This document shows, one piece after another, positions 17,368 to 26,909 of a stretch of 64,000 nt of DNA. The stretch is from Oceanobacillus halotolerans (GTDB taxonomy: Bacteria > Bacillota > Bacilli > Bacillales > Amphibacillaceae), in NCBI RefSeq assembly GCF_010993955.1, contig NZ_WIXL01000002.1, forward strand, positions 124,001 through 188,000, in the 5' to 3' direction. The translations under genes were made by a program, and so were the position numbers. The notes beneath the pieces are model-generated. The model was not told the DNA's origin, ran no database searches, and saw only the letters and a program-made list of their open reading frames with translations. How positions within the stretch are numbered: the first letter of the stretch is position 1; the number at the start of each line of letters is the position of its first letter.

Positions 17368-17913
17368 CTACTTCCTTTCCATTGATTCTAAATATAATAC
17401 CGCAAAATTCGTTTTCGCATCATGAATGCGATTTGTTTTTACATATTCTTTCGCTTCTTCCAAAGATAATTCTCGTAACTCCACAAATTCATCTTCATCG
17501 CCTGCTACCTTTTCTTCTAGAAGTTCTAATTGATCCGTTAAATAAATATACATTAGCTCATCTGCAAAGCCTGGTGAGGTATAAAAAGAAGCAACAAATT
17601 GTAAGTGATTAGTCGTATAACCTGTTTCCTCCTCTAACTCTCTCATCGCTGTTACTTCTGGTTCCTCCCCTTTTTCCAACTTTCCAGCAGGGATTTCAAT
17701 GATAGATTTCTCTAAAGGTTTACGGTATTGTTCCACGAATACAATTTTATTATCTGCTGTTATCGGAATAACAGCAACTGCACCAGGATGCTTAATAATT
17801 TCACGCTTTGCTGTTTTTCCATCTGGTAATTCGACATCATCGACTTGCAATTTCACTACTTTACCATTGTAAACCGTTTCTGTATATAATGTCTTTTCCT
17901 CAAATTTTTTCAT
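17368..17913 (-). CDS. nudF: ADP-ribose pyrophosphatase, Nudix family
   Basis: 181-residue Nudix hydrolase that cleaves ADP-ribose to AMP and ribose-5-phosphate. The Nudix box is complete: GKLEKGEEPEVTAMRELEEE followed by TGY. Upstream HPGAVAVIPI and FVEQYRKPLEKSIIEIPAG are typical of the ADP-ribose subfamily, as is the proline after the box (SFYTSPGFADE). Normal length. It leads the operon with the endonuclease Q gene and is divergent from the aldo/keto reductase, as nudF and yqkF are in B. subtilis. Confidence 0.93.
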   Translation of the reverse strand: MKKFEEKTLYTETVYNGKVVKLQVDDVELPDGKTAKREIIKHPGAVAVIPITADNKIVFVEQYRKPLEKSIIEIPAGKLEKGEEPEVTAMRELEEETGYTTNHLQFVASFYTSPGFADELMYIYLTDQLELLEEKVAGDEDEFVELRELSLEEAKEYVKTNRIHDAKTNFAVLYLESMERK

Positions 17914-18041
17914 TTATATTCACCCTTTTTTCATGCACTTTATGTGGCTCTATTGTAGCATCGATTGTGAATTAGTTGTATTCAGGATGTGCTATTCCTA
18001 CAATGAAAGTACAAAAGAATGTAAAAAAGGAGTAGTCTTGT

Positions 18042-18965
18042 ATGCTAAAAAGTAAGCTCGGAAAGTCTGACCTTCATATTTCAGCATTAACACTTGGCTG
18101 TATGTCACTTGGTACAAATGAAAAAACGGCAACCACTATCATTGAGAGAGCACTAGATGCAGGAATAAATCATCTCGATACTGCAGATCTATACGATTTT
18201 GGAGTTAATGAAGAAATTGTCGGAAAAGCAATCCAACAGAAACGAAATGACATTATCCTTACAACCAAAGTCGGCAATCACTTTAATAAAGATACAAAAG
18301 ACTGGTTTTGGGATCCATCTAAGGAGCATATTGAACAAGGATTACAGGATAGTTTACGTCGCTTACAAACAGATTATATTGATTTTTATATGTTACATGG
18401 CGGTACAATTGAGGATCCAATTGATGAGGTAATTGAAACGATGGAAAGATTAAAACAGAAGGGCATGATTCGTGCATATGGCATCTCATCAATTCGACCA
18501 AATGTCATTAAAGAATATGTGAATCGGTCGAATATTGATGCTGTTATGATGCAATATAGTTTATTAGACAGACGACCAGAAGAGGAAATATTGGATCTAT
18601 TACATGCAAACGAAATTAGTGTACTTGCGCGTGGACCACTTGCTAAAGGAATGGTTAGTAATAACGCTTTAAAACAAATTGAATCAAAAGGAAAAGACGG
18701 TTTTCTTGATTATTCTTATGAAGAGCTAAAGCAAATACATCAAGAGCTGCAAGACTTTACTGGCGATACAGCAACCTTAAATGAACTGGCATTAAAATAT
18801 GTACTAAAGCATCCCGCTGTTGCAAGTGCTGTGTTTGGTGCAAGCTCGATCGATCAAGTAAAAGCTAATACTGATTTTAATCTGGCTGATATGTTAGATG
18901 ATGAAACGTTTCATCGACTACAATCTATTACAAAACCAAATTACTATACCAAACACCGTGATTAA
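18042..18965 (+). CDS. yqkF: Aldo/keto reductase, YqkF-like
   Basis: 307-residue NADPH-dependent oxidoreductase with a TIM-barrel fold. Catalytic tetrad residues are recognisable: Asp and Tyr in HLDTADLYDFG, Lys in ILTTKVGNHF, and His in YMLHGGTIED. The cofactor end is near AVASAVFGASSIDQVKANTD. Substrate unknown. RBS AAAGGAG precedes the ATG. The place next to nudF on the opposite strand supports orthology with B. subtilis yqkF. A hairpin with a short T run follows at 19180-19207. Confidence 0.88.
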   Translation: MLKSKLGKSDLHISALTLGCMSLGTNEKTATTIIERALDAGINHLDTADLYDFGVNEEIVGKAIQQKRNDIILTTKVGNHFNKDTKDWFWDPSKEHIEQGLQDSLRRLQTDYIDFYMLHGGTIEDPIDEVIETMERLKQKGMIRAYGISSIRPNVIKEYVNRSNIDAVMMQYSLLDRRPEEEILDLLHANEISVLARGPLAKGMVSNNALKQIESKGKDGFLDYSYEELKQIHQELQDFTGDTATLNELALKYVLKHPAVASAVFGASSIDQVKANTDFNLADMLDDETFHRLQSITKPNYYTKHRD

Positions 18966-18977
18966 ATTATTGTGCAA

Positions 18978-19130
18978 GACACGTTTCGCATTGTATGTTG
19001 CTATACTTTTAGATTGTGTCATAGTTTATGTAATACCACTCCGAAAATACACTTCGCTTTCACCAGGGGCATAAGTGCTCATGATAAAAGTGACTGCCCA
19101 GAGTGAAATCAAAGATTCTCAGTTATGTCA
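18978..19130. repeat. Degenerate short copy of the MITE-like family
   Basis: The stretch CGAAAATACACTTCGCTTTC, then ACCAGGGGCATAAGTGC (about 19042-19079), matches the third internal module of the long copies. Upstream ACGTTTCGCATTGTATGTTG looks like a worn end of the TTTTCGCATACTTTGTTG type. No right end or flanking repeat could be fixed. Confidence 0.5.
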
Positions 19131-19179
19131 CAATTTGCATCAATTACGATTAAAAATGTATTCCAATATTCTGTGCAGA

Positions 19180-19207
19180 GGAGGCAGCCTATTAAATGCC
19201 TCCTTTT
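19180..19207 (+). terminator. Hairpin terminator after yqkF
   Basis: Stem GGAGGCA (19180-19186) against TGCCTCC (19197-19203) followed by TTTT on the plus strand. An outer GCAGAG/CTCTGC pair extends it. It also lies at the 3' end of the convergent polymerase gene, so it may serve both directions. Confidence 0.55.
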
Positions 19208-20477
19208 ACTCTGCATAATGTCCGCCAACTAGTTTACTTCGTTGTAAGGCTGTCCCAGCAGGTGTATAGGAAACAGCACGCAACAGAGCATCTTTTCCAT
19301 ATTTATCACGAACGGCATCCATCACATAGCCAAGTTTTTGCTCCCGTATACGGTTTTTTTCAAATAAATTCAATTGTACATGCTGATCGTCACAAATGTT
19401 TTCTAATGATATAGAAATTTTACGAACGGTTTTCTGTTGATAAAATTTGGCAAATAAATGCATACAAGCATCATAAATTTCCATCGTAATATTTGTAGGT
19501 GTTTCTACCGTGATGGAGCGGTGAAAGCCACCTCCCTCCTCATCCTTACTATAGCCAATCCCTAGACTGACTGTACGACCTGCTTTACGATTAGCACGTG
19601 CTCTTTTTCCTACCTCTTCACACATCTCCAGGATGACATAGGAAACCTCTTCTGGATCAGGATAATCACGGAGCAGAATTTGACTTTTCCCATAACTGAT
19701 TTGGCCTTCTAATATAGGAGCACCAAGTTCTGATAAATCAACTCCGTGTGCATGATAATATAACTGATTTCCCATTACGCCAAATGTCTTTTCCAGCCGT
19801 TCTAACGAATAATTGGCTAATTGGCCAACTGTCGTGATTCCCATGTGATTCAGCCGTTTTTCCAATCTTGAACCAATTCCCCACATGTTAGATAACGGGG
19901 TTACAGGCCATAATTTAGTCGGGATGTCTTCATATGTCCAACGTGCAATCCCACTTTTTTTAGCCTCCAAATCTAAACATAATTTAGCGATTAGCATATT
20001 TGGTCCAATACCGATGGCAGCAGTTAACCCAAACGTATCTTTTAATTCATCTAAAATAAGTTTTGCCACCTCTTCTGCAGTTCCCCATAGCTTTGTCGTA
20101 CCATCTACCTCTAAAAAACTTTCATCAACACTGTACGTATGAATAGATTCCTTTGGGACATATTTGTGAAATAAACGTGTGATTTCAGTGGAAACGTGTA
20201 AGTATAAATTCATTTGCGCAGAAACGACAGTAATTTTTGGGTCATTAGGAATTTCAAATAACCGACTTCCGGTTCGAATCCCAAAATCCCGTTTTAATGC
20301 TGGTGTTGCTGCTAATACAACACTTCCTTGCCGATTAGTATCCGCTACAACCGCTAAATGTGCTGTTAATGGATCTAACCCTTCCACTAATGCTGCACAG
20401 CTAGCGTAAAAGCTTTTCATATCAACACACAGAATATGACGGTTTTTAAACATACTGTAATCTATTTTAGGATTCAT
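19206..20477 (-). CDS. polY2: Y-family DNA polymerase, PolY2/UvrX type (YqjW-like)
   Basis: 423-residue translesion polymerase of the UmuC/DinB superfamily. Palm motifs are visible: ILCVDMKSFYASCAAL (first Asp), YSVDESFLEVDGT (catalytic Asp-Glu), and AIGIGPNMLIAKLCLDLEAK; a helix-hairpin-helix thumb region follows (NMWGIGSRLEKRLNHMGITT) and then the little-finger domain. YSVDESF and MKSFYASCAAL separate it from the DinB-type polymerase at 29487-30743 and match B. subtilis YqjW/UvrX. A LexA box sits 36 bp upstream, so it is expected to be damage-induced. It would allow error-prone replication past lesions. Confidence 0.9.
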   Translation of the reverse strand: MNPKIDYSMFKNRHILCVDMKSFYASCAALVEGLDPLTAHLAVVADTNRQGSVVLAATPALKRDFGIRTGSRLFEIPNDPKITVVSAQMNLYLHVSTEITRLFHKYVPKESIHTYSVDESFLEVDGTTKLWGTAEEVAKLILDELKDTFGLTAAIGIGPNMLIAKLCLDLEAKKSGIARWTYEDIPTKLWPVTPLSNMWGIGSRLEKRLNHMGITTVGQLANYSLERLEKTFGVMGNQLYYHAHGVDLSELGAPILEGQISYGKSQILLRDYPDPEEVSYVILEMCEEVGKRARANRKAGRTVSLGIGYSKDEEGGGFHRSITVETPTNITMEIYDACMHLFAKFYQQKTVRKISISLENICDDQHVQLNLFEKNRIREQKLGYVMDAVRDKYGKDALLRAVSYTPAGTALQRSKLVGGHYAE

Positions 20478-20512
20478 CCGAACGACTCCTTTCTGTTATT
20501 ATGTATGATAAA

Positions 20513-20526
20513 CGAATATACGTTCG
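20513..20526. promoter_or_regulatory. LexA (SOS) box of polY2
   Basis: CGAATATACGTTCG (plus strand; CGAACGTATATTCG on the gene strand) matches the Gram-positive SOS box CGAACNNNNGTTCG with one mismatch. It lies 36 bp upstream of the polymerase start, where LexA would block transcription. Confidence 0.8.
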
Positions 20527-20575
20527 GTTATCAAGTGTAATTTTTCCCAAATAAAAGGAGTCAGTGATTTTAAAA

Positions 20576-21382
20576 GGCTCTTTTCGCATACTTTGTTGTT
20601 TTCTACGACGCATAATCTATATAATGTGCAGTAGTTAGGATATGCACATAGCCTCGCTACGGAAAAACACTACGCTTTCACCAGGGGCATAAATGCGACA
20701 TCTGTTCAAACTGTTCGTTTTCACAGTGTCTACTTTACCGCGGGAGAGTGTTTTTCCTCCGCTAAGTTATGCTGCACTCAATTTAATCATTACTATTGAC
20801 AATATAACAGTTGATCGAAGCGAATGATAGACATTGTCAATATTGCGTCTTTTTAATTTAGAAAACTATTCGAAGCTGTGGAAAATGCGAGACTCCTACG
20901 GGAAAAGGAGCAGTCTGAAGACCCCACAGCGAGCGCTTTTTAGTAGAAAAGAGAAAGCGCCTTGATCACCCCCGATTAGAAAACTTGGCTTTTCGCCAAA
21001 TGGCGAAAGCCTTAGTTGCACTTATGCAGTAAGAAAGTTTTTCTTATCTGCCAAGCTTAAGCCGAGCCTCGGCGTGGCGTTTTGTTCCACAGAGAGGATT
21101 GACTTAAGACCTCGAGGGGGTAGGCGCTGAATCTAGACATGGCTCGCGAGGAGGCTGAAGCGTTCCCCGAGGGAAAGAAAACACTGTGAAAACGACCGTT
21201 GGGAGTTTGAACAGATGTTGCCCTTGTGCCCATGGTGAAAGCGAGTGTTTTCCACAGCGTGGGTATAGCACTCACTTTATAAAGGATGAAGGAAGCCATG
21301 CTAAACAGTTACTACGCATAATACATCAACTATGCATTATGATTTATACTTGAAAAAAGCAACAATCTTTTAGAAAACAGCC
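20576..21382. mobile_element. ORF-less MITE-like element, long copy 3, with 8-bp flanking repeat
   Basis: 807 bp between polY2 and the dehydrogenase. Left end GGCTCTTTTCGCATACTTTG; right end (reverse complement) GGCTGTTTTCTAAAAGATTG. It is flanked by TTTTAAAA on both sides (20568-20575 and 21383-21390). The left arm is a hybrid of the palindromic and third modules (about 20655-20765), the hairpin module follows (about 20930-21140), and an inverted third module is at about 21180-21250. Sequence after the right flank (AAAGATTGTTGCTTTTGAAT) again resembles a family end, so the copy may be nested in an older one. No gene is recognisable in 20478-21586. Confidence 0.75.
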
Positions 21383-21586
21383 TTTTAAAAAGATTGTTGC
21401 TTTTGAATATGAATCTTAATGTAGTAGCTCCTATATTGTGATGTAACATATGTAGTTGATTTTTGGAGCGCGGTATTTACGTTCATTTTAAATCAATAGC
21501 AACATACACAAAGAAAGCAGTTCAACTCAGAAGCACACACAAATTCACCCCTAAGTGACCTACTTTCATTTTCTGTTAAATACTGA

Positions 21587-22384
21587 TCACTTTTTATTAA
21601 ATTGTTTTTTTAATAACCGTTCCAATCCCGTTGGAAAGAGATGGTATAACTTACTTCCAATCTCCATCCACCATGGTAAGTTGATTTCACGTTTTTTCGT
21701 GAACAAATGTGCAGCAACCTTCCTTGCGACTGTATCTGCATCCAGCATGTAACGTGCAACATTTTGTTGATATTTCCCACTAGGATCAGCATTTGTGAAA
21801 AAATTTGTTTGTACTGGTCCTAAATTAACGGCTGTCACATAAATAGGATAATCAACTAATTCTAAACGAAGTGCATTCGTAAACCCTAGTACAGCATGTT
21901 TCGTGGAGGCGTAAACAGCCGACTTTGGTGTAGCCATTTTTCCTGCCTGTGAAGCAACATTTACTATATGTGCTTCCTTTTGTGTCATGAAATGCGGTAA
22001 TAATTTTACCGTCCCATGCATTAAAGCATAAACATTCAGTTGGAACATTTGCTCTATATCCGGTAAGTTCATATTTTTTACATAATCAAAAATACCAATA
22101 CCAGCATTATTAATTAGTCCGTCAATTTGTCCATGTTCCTCTACTAACTGATGAAAAACATATTCTAGGCCCTGCTTCTGTTGCAAATCCACCTGATAAA
22201 TAAAACCCATGACATCAAGTTCCCGATGGATAAGCTCTTGTTGGGCTTCTAATTTATCAATAGAACGGGCTAACATAAGGGGAATTCCACCCTGATTTGC
22301 AATATGCCAGCTAAGTCTTTCCCCTATTCCACTAGAGGCTCCTGTAATAATGATCTTTTTTCCTTCTAATCTACGTTTGTGCAT
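21587..22384 (-). CDS. yqjQ: Short-chain dehydrogenase/reductase, YqjQ-like
   Basis: About 265-residue classical SDR oxidoreductase. The N-terminal Rossmann motif TGASSGIG (residues about 14-21), NNAGIG, and the catalytic Ser...YASTKHAV (YxxxK) are all present. Substrate unknown. The start is uncertain: ATG at 22384 and an in-frame ATG at 22399 both lack a strong ribosome site, and both overlap the 3' end of the upstream hydrolase gene, which suggests translational coupling. The pair corresponds to yqjP-yqjQ in B. subtilis. Confidence 0.87.
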   Translation of the reverse strand: MHKRRLEGKKIIITGASSGIGERLSWHIANQGGIPLMLARSIDKLEAQQELIHRELDVMGFIYQVDLQQKQGLEYVFHQLVEEHGQIDGLINNAGIGIFDYVKNMNLPDIEQMFQLNVYALMHGTVKLLPHFMTQKEAHIVNVASQAGKMATPKSAVYASTKHAVLGFTNALRLELVDYPIYVTAVNLGPVQTNFFTNADPSGKYQQNVARYMLDADTVARKVAAHLFTKKREINLPWWMEIGSKLYHLFPTGLERLLKKQFNKK

Positions 22385-23333
22385 AAAAATCAATACCATT
22401 CTTCACATTTTTCTGAATAGCCCCTTCACTTTCCAGGTAATCTAACTGACCTATCGTTTCTGAGAGTGTTAAATCTAATTGTTTTTCATATTTTCTCGGA
22501 AACAACTGTTGACAGACTTGAAAAGGGGTAAGCTCATTCCCTCGTAAAATTTGCAGTACCTTTTCCGCACGTGCTTCTTGTTTTTGAAACCGCTTCATAA
22601 TAACATCTTCCACATCAGAGAAAATAATGCCATGTCCTGGAAGTACGGTTTGAATACCTAGTGCTAAACACTTTGTTAAGTTCCGACGATATTGTAGAAG
22701 AGGTCTAGCACGTTCCATTTCTTCTTCATAAGGTGGTTCAATGATTGGATTGGGCGATATATGATGGAGTAAATGATCTCCACCAATGAATATGTGGTCA
22801 TGCTGCCGATAGAAAGATAAATGGGTTTGAGCATGCCCTTTTGTTTCTATGACCTGCCAATCAGGGTGCCCTGGTAACAAATCACCTTCATCAATCGTTT
22901 GCGTTAATGCTCCCTCACCAGCAAAGTGTAATAGCTTAGGTAGTTGCTCCAAAAGTGGATAAAATGTTTCTGGTACACCACACGATATAAAATAGGCTTT
23001 ATAAAATTCTTTATAGTGCTGGAAGAACATTTCATCACGTTTTAACCATACATCAACATGTTTATGTCCGATTAGTTCCTGTACACGTGGAAATTGTTCT
23101 ATTAACCCAATGTGATCAGGGTGATGGTGGGTTAAAATAATTTGTTCAATATCGTTTGGGTGATAACCAATTTCCTTTAACTGAAATTGTAATGCCTCCC
23201 ACGCCTCTTTTGTTTTAACACCAGCATCCACTAATGTTAATGTATCCCCTTTTATTACATAAATATGTGTATCCCCAACTGCAAAAGGGGTTGGAATAGT
23301 AAGTTGGCTAACTGTTTTGTCTAGTACTTGCAT
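22371..23333 (-). CDS. yqjP: Metallo-beta-lactamase-fold hydrolase, YqjP-like
   Basis: About 320 residues. The zinc-binding signature THHHPDHIG (HxHxDH) is clear near residues 78-86, followed by a second metal His in ETKGHAQTHLSFY and a third in LPGHGIIFSD. A C-terminal winged-helix-like extension of about 70 residues (LRGNELTPFQVCQQLFPRKY, then QLDYLESEGAI) is typical of the YqjP group. Substrate unknown. The start at 23333 (MQVLDK) follows GGAGG; an ATG ten codons upstream is less likely. It overlaps the downstream SDR gene. Confidence 0.85.
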   Translation of the reverse strand: MQVLDKTVSQLTIPTPFAVGDTHIYVIKGDTLTLVDAGVKTKEAWEALQFQLKEIGYHPNDIEQIILTHHHPDHIGLIEQFPRVQELIGHKHVDVWLKRDEMFFQHYKEFYKAYFISCGVPETFYPLLEQLPKLLHFAGEGALTQTIDEGDLLPGHPDWQVIETKGHAQTHLSFYRQHDHIFIGGDHLLHHISPNPIIEPPYEEEMERARPLLQYRRNLTKCLALGIQTVLPGHGIIFSDVEDVIMKRFQKQEARAEKVLQILRGNELTPFQVCQQLFPRKYEKQLDLTLSETIGQLDYLESEGAIQKNVKNGIDFYAQT

Positions 23334-23410
23334 CTCTGTAATCCTCCAAGAATGAACGTCCATTCATTTTCTTTTCATTTTACACCCTTACCCCCGAAAT
23401 GTCACCTCAG

Positions 23411-25042
23411 CTACAAATCGTCCTTTGAAAATAGTTGTGATATTGCTTCTGATAAAATAGAAGGTAAATAATCAAAACTATATGTTAATTCTAACCGTTC
23501 TGTCCACTGGTGCGGATCCTTCCCTAATGGTCCAATATTTAATACAGGCATTGTCAGTTGTTCCATAACAAATTCTGGGAATTCAAATCCGTTATGCTGT
23601 AATGGCATGTTAGCGGTTAATCCACGTAAAGTACTTTTCTTCACTACCGGTCCGATATAACTTAGATCCGATAACCCTGTAAAATATTCAGCAATTGTTA
23701 AATCGACAGCATACTGATCTTGGGTAAAATCCTTCACTTTTTCCAACACGCTTTTAATCACAGGATCATTGTAAGAAGATACTGCTTGATAAAAAGGTGG
23801 ACTATAAAATAACACAATCATTGGTGCTAAATCCTTACACATCGATGCGAGATCTTGTACTAGTAGAGTGGAAAAGTCACGGTCTCCCTGTTCCCGTTGA
23901 CTCACTAATAGATTTTGACGTCTTCTAACCTCTTTTTCTCCATGTCGTTTTACTGCTTCCTCATATAAATCTTTATACTGCAAAACACGTATGGTTGGAT
24001 TTAGCCCTTGAAAATCAGTTGCAACCTTACTAAAATTAGTCGCCTTTTCCTGTACATAACGTTCTATTTCATGAGCTGCTATTTGAACATGGTGCATAAG
24101 TTTTTCATTTATTTGATTAAATGATTGTTTTAAATAGAGTACATTATACATCGAAACAGCTGCATGCGGTGTTTGTACTGAATACTCACCCTTTAAATCC
24201 CGATGCATCAAACTAACTGGTGGTGGTGTTACTTCATCATCAACCTTCTCGATGAAAGCTTCATTCAACTCAAGCTGTTGGCTTAAAAAACTTAGCATTA
24301 AGTTGGGATTTATACCAGAAAACGGATCCCCAACATGTGTTTCTTTCCCATAACAATAAAAACCAGGTAACACCTTTCCAATTGATCCAGCATAAATATA
24401 ATGATGAGGGTCCCCAGGGTACTTTTGAAACATTGGCTCGGCATTTAGACACGCTTTATAATGAAGTGATTCCTCTTCTTTTAATTGTTGGAGTATAGGC
24501 AGGGCTGCTAGCATACCTTGTGAATTGGCTTCCTCATCTGGAACAGAAACCATTAAAATGTTACCATCAAATTCTCCGTCCATTGCTTTTTCCAACATTG
24601 CTAAATGGAGAGCGATACCCGCTTTCATATCCATCGTTCCCCTACCAAATAGCCAATCACCTGATTGCAGATCGTTTTGAATAGATTGCGGCAGTCTGTC
24701 AATCGATTTAGCTAATTCTTGTGTAAGTTCACGTGGATAAAAGGCAAGGTTTTCTAATGACCCATAGTCTTCCACATTCACCACATCAAAATGGCTTAGT
24801 AACACGACTGTATCGTCAACTTGCTTTTGCCCTCTTACAAAAGCTGTTAGAAATCTTCTCCCGTCCTCCAATGGATGTAAGCTCAAATGATCTGGGTATT
24901 CTTGAAAATACGTTTTTTGTGCCAATAAATGATGCAGGTATTCAGCGATAGCAATTTCGGCATTACTTCCAGTTATACTTTGGTGATGAACAAGATCGCA
25001 GACTAAATGAATTAATCCTTCTTTCGTTTGCCAACTTGTCAT
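23411..25042 (-). CDS. M20-family metallopeptidase, RocB-like
   Basis: About 543 residues, longer than ordinary M20 aminoacylases. Metal-binding motifs: LLSHFDVVNVEDYG, then LFGRGTMDMKAGIALHLAML and VSVPDEEANSQGM, matching the H/D/E pattern of zinc M20 peptidases. The length and the C-terminal MPVLNIGPLGKDPHQWTERL stretch resemble RocB, a protein of arginine use whose exact reaction is not settled. The start at 25042 (MTSWQTK) has AGGAGG upstream. It ends 78 bp upstream of the yqjP start on the same strand and is divergent from the GDPD gene. No other roc genes are in the window. Confidence 0.83.
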   Translation of the reverse strand: MTSWQTKEGLIHLVCDLVHHQSITGSNAEIAIAEYLHHLLAQKTYFQEYPDHLSLHPLEDGRRFLTAFVRGQKQVDDTVVLLSHFDVVNVEDYGSLENLAFYPRELTQELAKSIDRLPQSIQNDLQSGDWLFGRGTMDMKAGIALHLAMLEKAMDGEFDGNILMVSVPDEEANSQGMLAALPILQQLKEEESLHYKACLNAEPMFQKYPGDPHHYIYAGSIGKVLPGFYCYGKETHVGDPFSGINPNLMLSFLSQQLELNEAFIEKVDDEVTPPPVSLMHRDLKGEYSVQTPHAAVSMYNVLYLKQSFNQINEKLMHHVQIAAHEIERYVQEKATNFSKVATDFQGLNPTIRVLQYKDLYEEAVKRHGEKEVRRRQNLLVSQREQGDRDFSTLLVQDLASMCKDLAPMIVLFYSPPFYQAVSSYNDPVIKSVLEKVKDFTQDQYAVDLTIAEYFTGLSDLSYIGPVVKKSTLRGLTANMPLQHNGFEFPEFVMEQLTMPVLNIGPLGKDPHQWTERLELTYSFDYLPSILSEAISQLFSKDDL

Positions 25043-25110
25043 TCCCATTCCTCCTATTGAAATTGACTTTTTTTTGAAAATAAAACACAATCAGATATGA
25101 GGTGAAATAA

Positions 25111-25857
25111 TTGACTACTATTATAGCACATCGTGGTGCAAGCAAACTGGCACCTGAAAATACTATGGTTGCATTTAAATTAGCTTACCAACATGGTGCG
25201 GAAGGAATAGAAACAGATGTACAATTAACAAAAGACAATGTTCCGATATTAATGCATGATGAAAAAATTAATCGAACGACAAATGGGGAGGGTTTTATTA
25301 AGGATTTAACTTATAAGCAGCTACAACAATACGATGCAGGTAAATGGTTTCACCGTAAATTTGAAGGAAGTATGGTCCCAACATTAGAAACATTTTTAAA
25401 ATGGATCAAAGATAAGCCGTTATATTTAAATATTGAGTTAAAAAATAATAAGATAGATTATAAGCACTTGGAATCGATTGTCTATGAAATGGTGACGCAT
25501 TTTAAGTTACAGGACCATACCATCCTATCATCATTTAACCCTAACAGTATCAAACGAATGAAACCGTTTCAAAAGACAATGGATATTGCTTTTTTAACCA
25601 AAAAAGGATCAAAAAACATCCTAGACGCTACAAAACAACTAGGTGCTAGTTCACTTCATATGAATCATAAATATATAACGGAAAATCTAGTGAAACAATC
25701 TCATGCTAAAAACCTTTCCGTGCGTGCTTATACCGTTAATAAAGCAAATCATATGATGACGTGTTTCCAAACTGGTTGTGATGGTATTTTTACAGATTTA
25801 CCACACAAAGGAATGCAATACCGAGAGCTTTATCATTATTACGAAACATTTTTATAA
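25111..25857 (+). CDS. Glycerophosphodiester phosphodiesterase, TTG start
   Basis: 248-residue GDPD-type TIM-barrel enzyme that hydrolyses glycerophosphodiesters to glycerol-3-phosphate and an alcohol. The catalytic [19 protein letters not shown] contains the active-site His-Arg; metal ligands follow in [11 protein letters not shown] and a second catalytic His in [14 protein letters not shown]. No ATG fits; the start is TTG at 25111, with GAGGTG six bases upstream. No signal peptide, so it is probably cytosolic. First of a plus-strand run with namA, rnz and an aldehyde dehydrogenase, with gaps of 14-21 bp. It resembles B. subtilis YqiK. Confidence 0.9.
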   Translation: MTTIIAHRGASKLAPENTMVAFKLAYQHGAEGIETDVQLTKDNVPILMHDEKINRTTNGEGFIKDLTYKQLQQYDAGKWFHRKFEGSMVPTLETFLKWIKDKPLYLNIELKNNKIDYKHLESIVYEMVTHFKLQDHTILSSFNPNSIKRMKPFQKTMDIAFLTKKGSKNILDATKQLGASSLHMNHKYITENLVKQSHAKNLSVRAYTVNKANHMMTCFQTGCDGIFTDLPHKGMQYRELYHYYETFL

Positions 25858-25871
25858 GAGGAGGAGTTACA

Positions 25872-26888
25872 ATGGCTAAACTATTTACACCAGTAACCTT
25901 AGGTGGAGTGACCCTTAACAATCGTATTGTAATGTCACCAATGTGTATGTATTCATGTATGCAAGAGGATGGGAAGGTAACACCGTTTCACATGACCCAT
26001 TATGTTTCACGTGCAGTTGGACAAGCAGGATTAATTATGACAGAAGCAGCAGCAGTGCAACCAGAAGGGAGAATTTCTCACCAAGACCTTGGTATATGGA
26101 GTGATGATCATGTAGAAGGATTAAAAGAACTAAATAAAGAAATGCATACATACGGTGCAAAAACGGCTATTCAGCTAGCCCATGCTGGAAGAAAAGCACA
26201 GGTTCAATCATCGATATATGCACCATCTGCTGTTCCATTTAATGATCAATTCAAAACACCAGTAGAAATGAGTACAGAAGATATTCAAACAACGATTCAA
26301 GCATTTAAAGATGCTGCGAAACGGTCCAAATTAGCTGACTTTGATATCATTGAAATTCATGCTGCCCACGGCTATTTAATCAATCAATTCTTATCACCGT
26401 TAACGAATAAACGCTCAGATGAGTATGGTGGGACTCGTGAGAATCGTTATTTATTCTTAAAACAAATTATTGAAGCTGTGCAAACAGAATGGACTGGTCC
26501 TATTTTTGTCCGTATTTCTACTGATGAATACCATCAAGATGGAAACACATTAGATGACTTTATTTATTTTTCTACAAAAATGCAGGAGCAAGGGATTACA
26601 TTAATTGACTGTAGTTCTGGAGGAGTTGTGCCAGCGAAAATTCATCCTTATCCTGGTTACCAGCTTAAACGCTGTGAAGCAATTAAACAAGAGGCAAACA
26701 TTGCTACAGGTGCAGTTGGCCTGATAACAAGTGGACTCCAAGCAGAGGAGATTGTCCAAAATGAACGAGCAGATCTTGTCTTTATTGGCAGGTCCCTCCT
26801 TCGCAACCCTTATTGGCCAAAAGCAGCTGCTGATGAATTGGGGATAGAGCTTGAAGCGCCAACACAATATAAACGAGGCTGGAAATAA
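25872..26888 (+). CDS. namA: NADPH dehydrogenase, old yellow enzyme family
   Basis: 338-residue FMN-dependent ene-reductase of the YqjM type. N-terminal [17 protein letters not shown] contains the redox-tuning Cys of this class. [12 protein letters not shown] holds the substrate-binding His, followed by [20 protein letters not shown] and the FMN phosphate region [17 protein letters not shown]. Members reduce activated double bonds of alpha,beta-unsaturated carbonyls and nitro compounds, often as a stress defence. RBS GAGGAGG is strong. In the run yqiK-like, namA, rnz as in related Bacillaceae. Confidence 0.94.
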   Translation: MAKLFTPVTLGGVTLNNRIVMSPMCMYSCMQEDGKVTPFHMTHYVSRAVGQAGLIMTEAAAVQPEGRISHQDLGIWSDDHVEGLKELNKEMHTYGAKTAIQLAHAGRKAQVQSSIYAPSAVPFNDQFKTPVEMSTEDIQTTIQAFKDAAKRSKLADFDIIEIHAAHGYLINQFLSPLTNKRSDEYGGTRENRYLFLKQIIEAVQTEWTGPIFVRISTDEYHQDGNTLDDFIYFSTKMQEQGITLIDCSSGGVVPAKIHPYPGYQLKRCEAIKQEANIATGAVGLITSGLQAEEIVQNERADLVFIGRSLLRNPYWPKAAADELGIELEAPTQYKRGWK

Positions 26889-26909
26889 GTGGATGGAGTG
26901 TGAATTATA

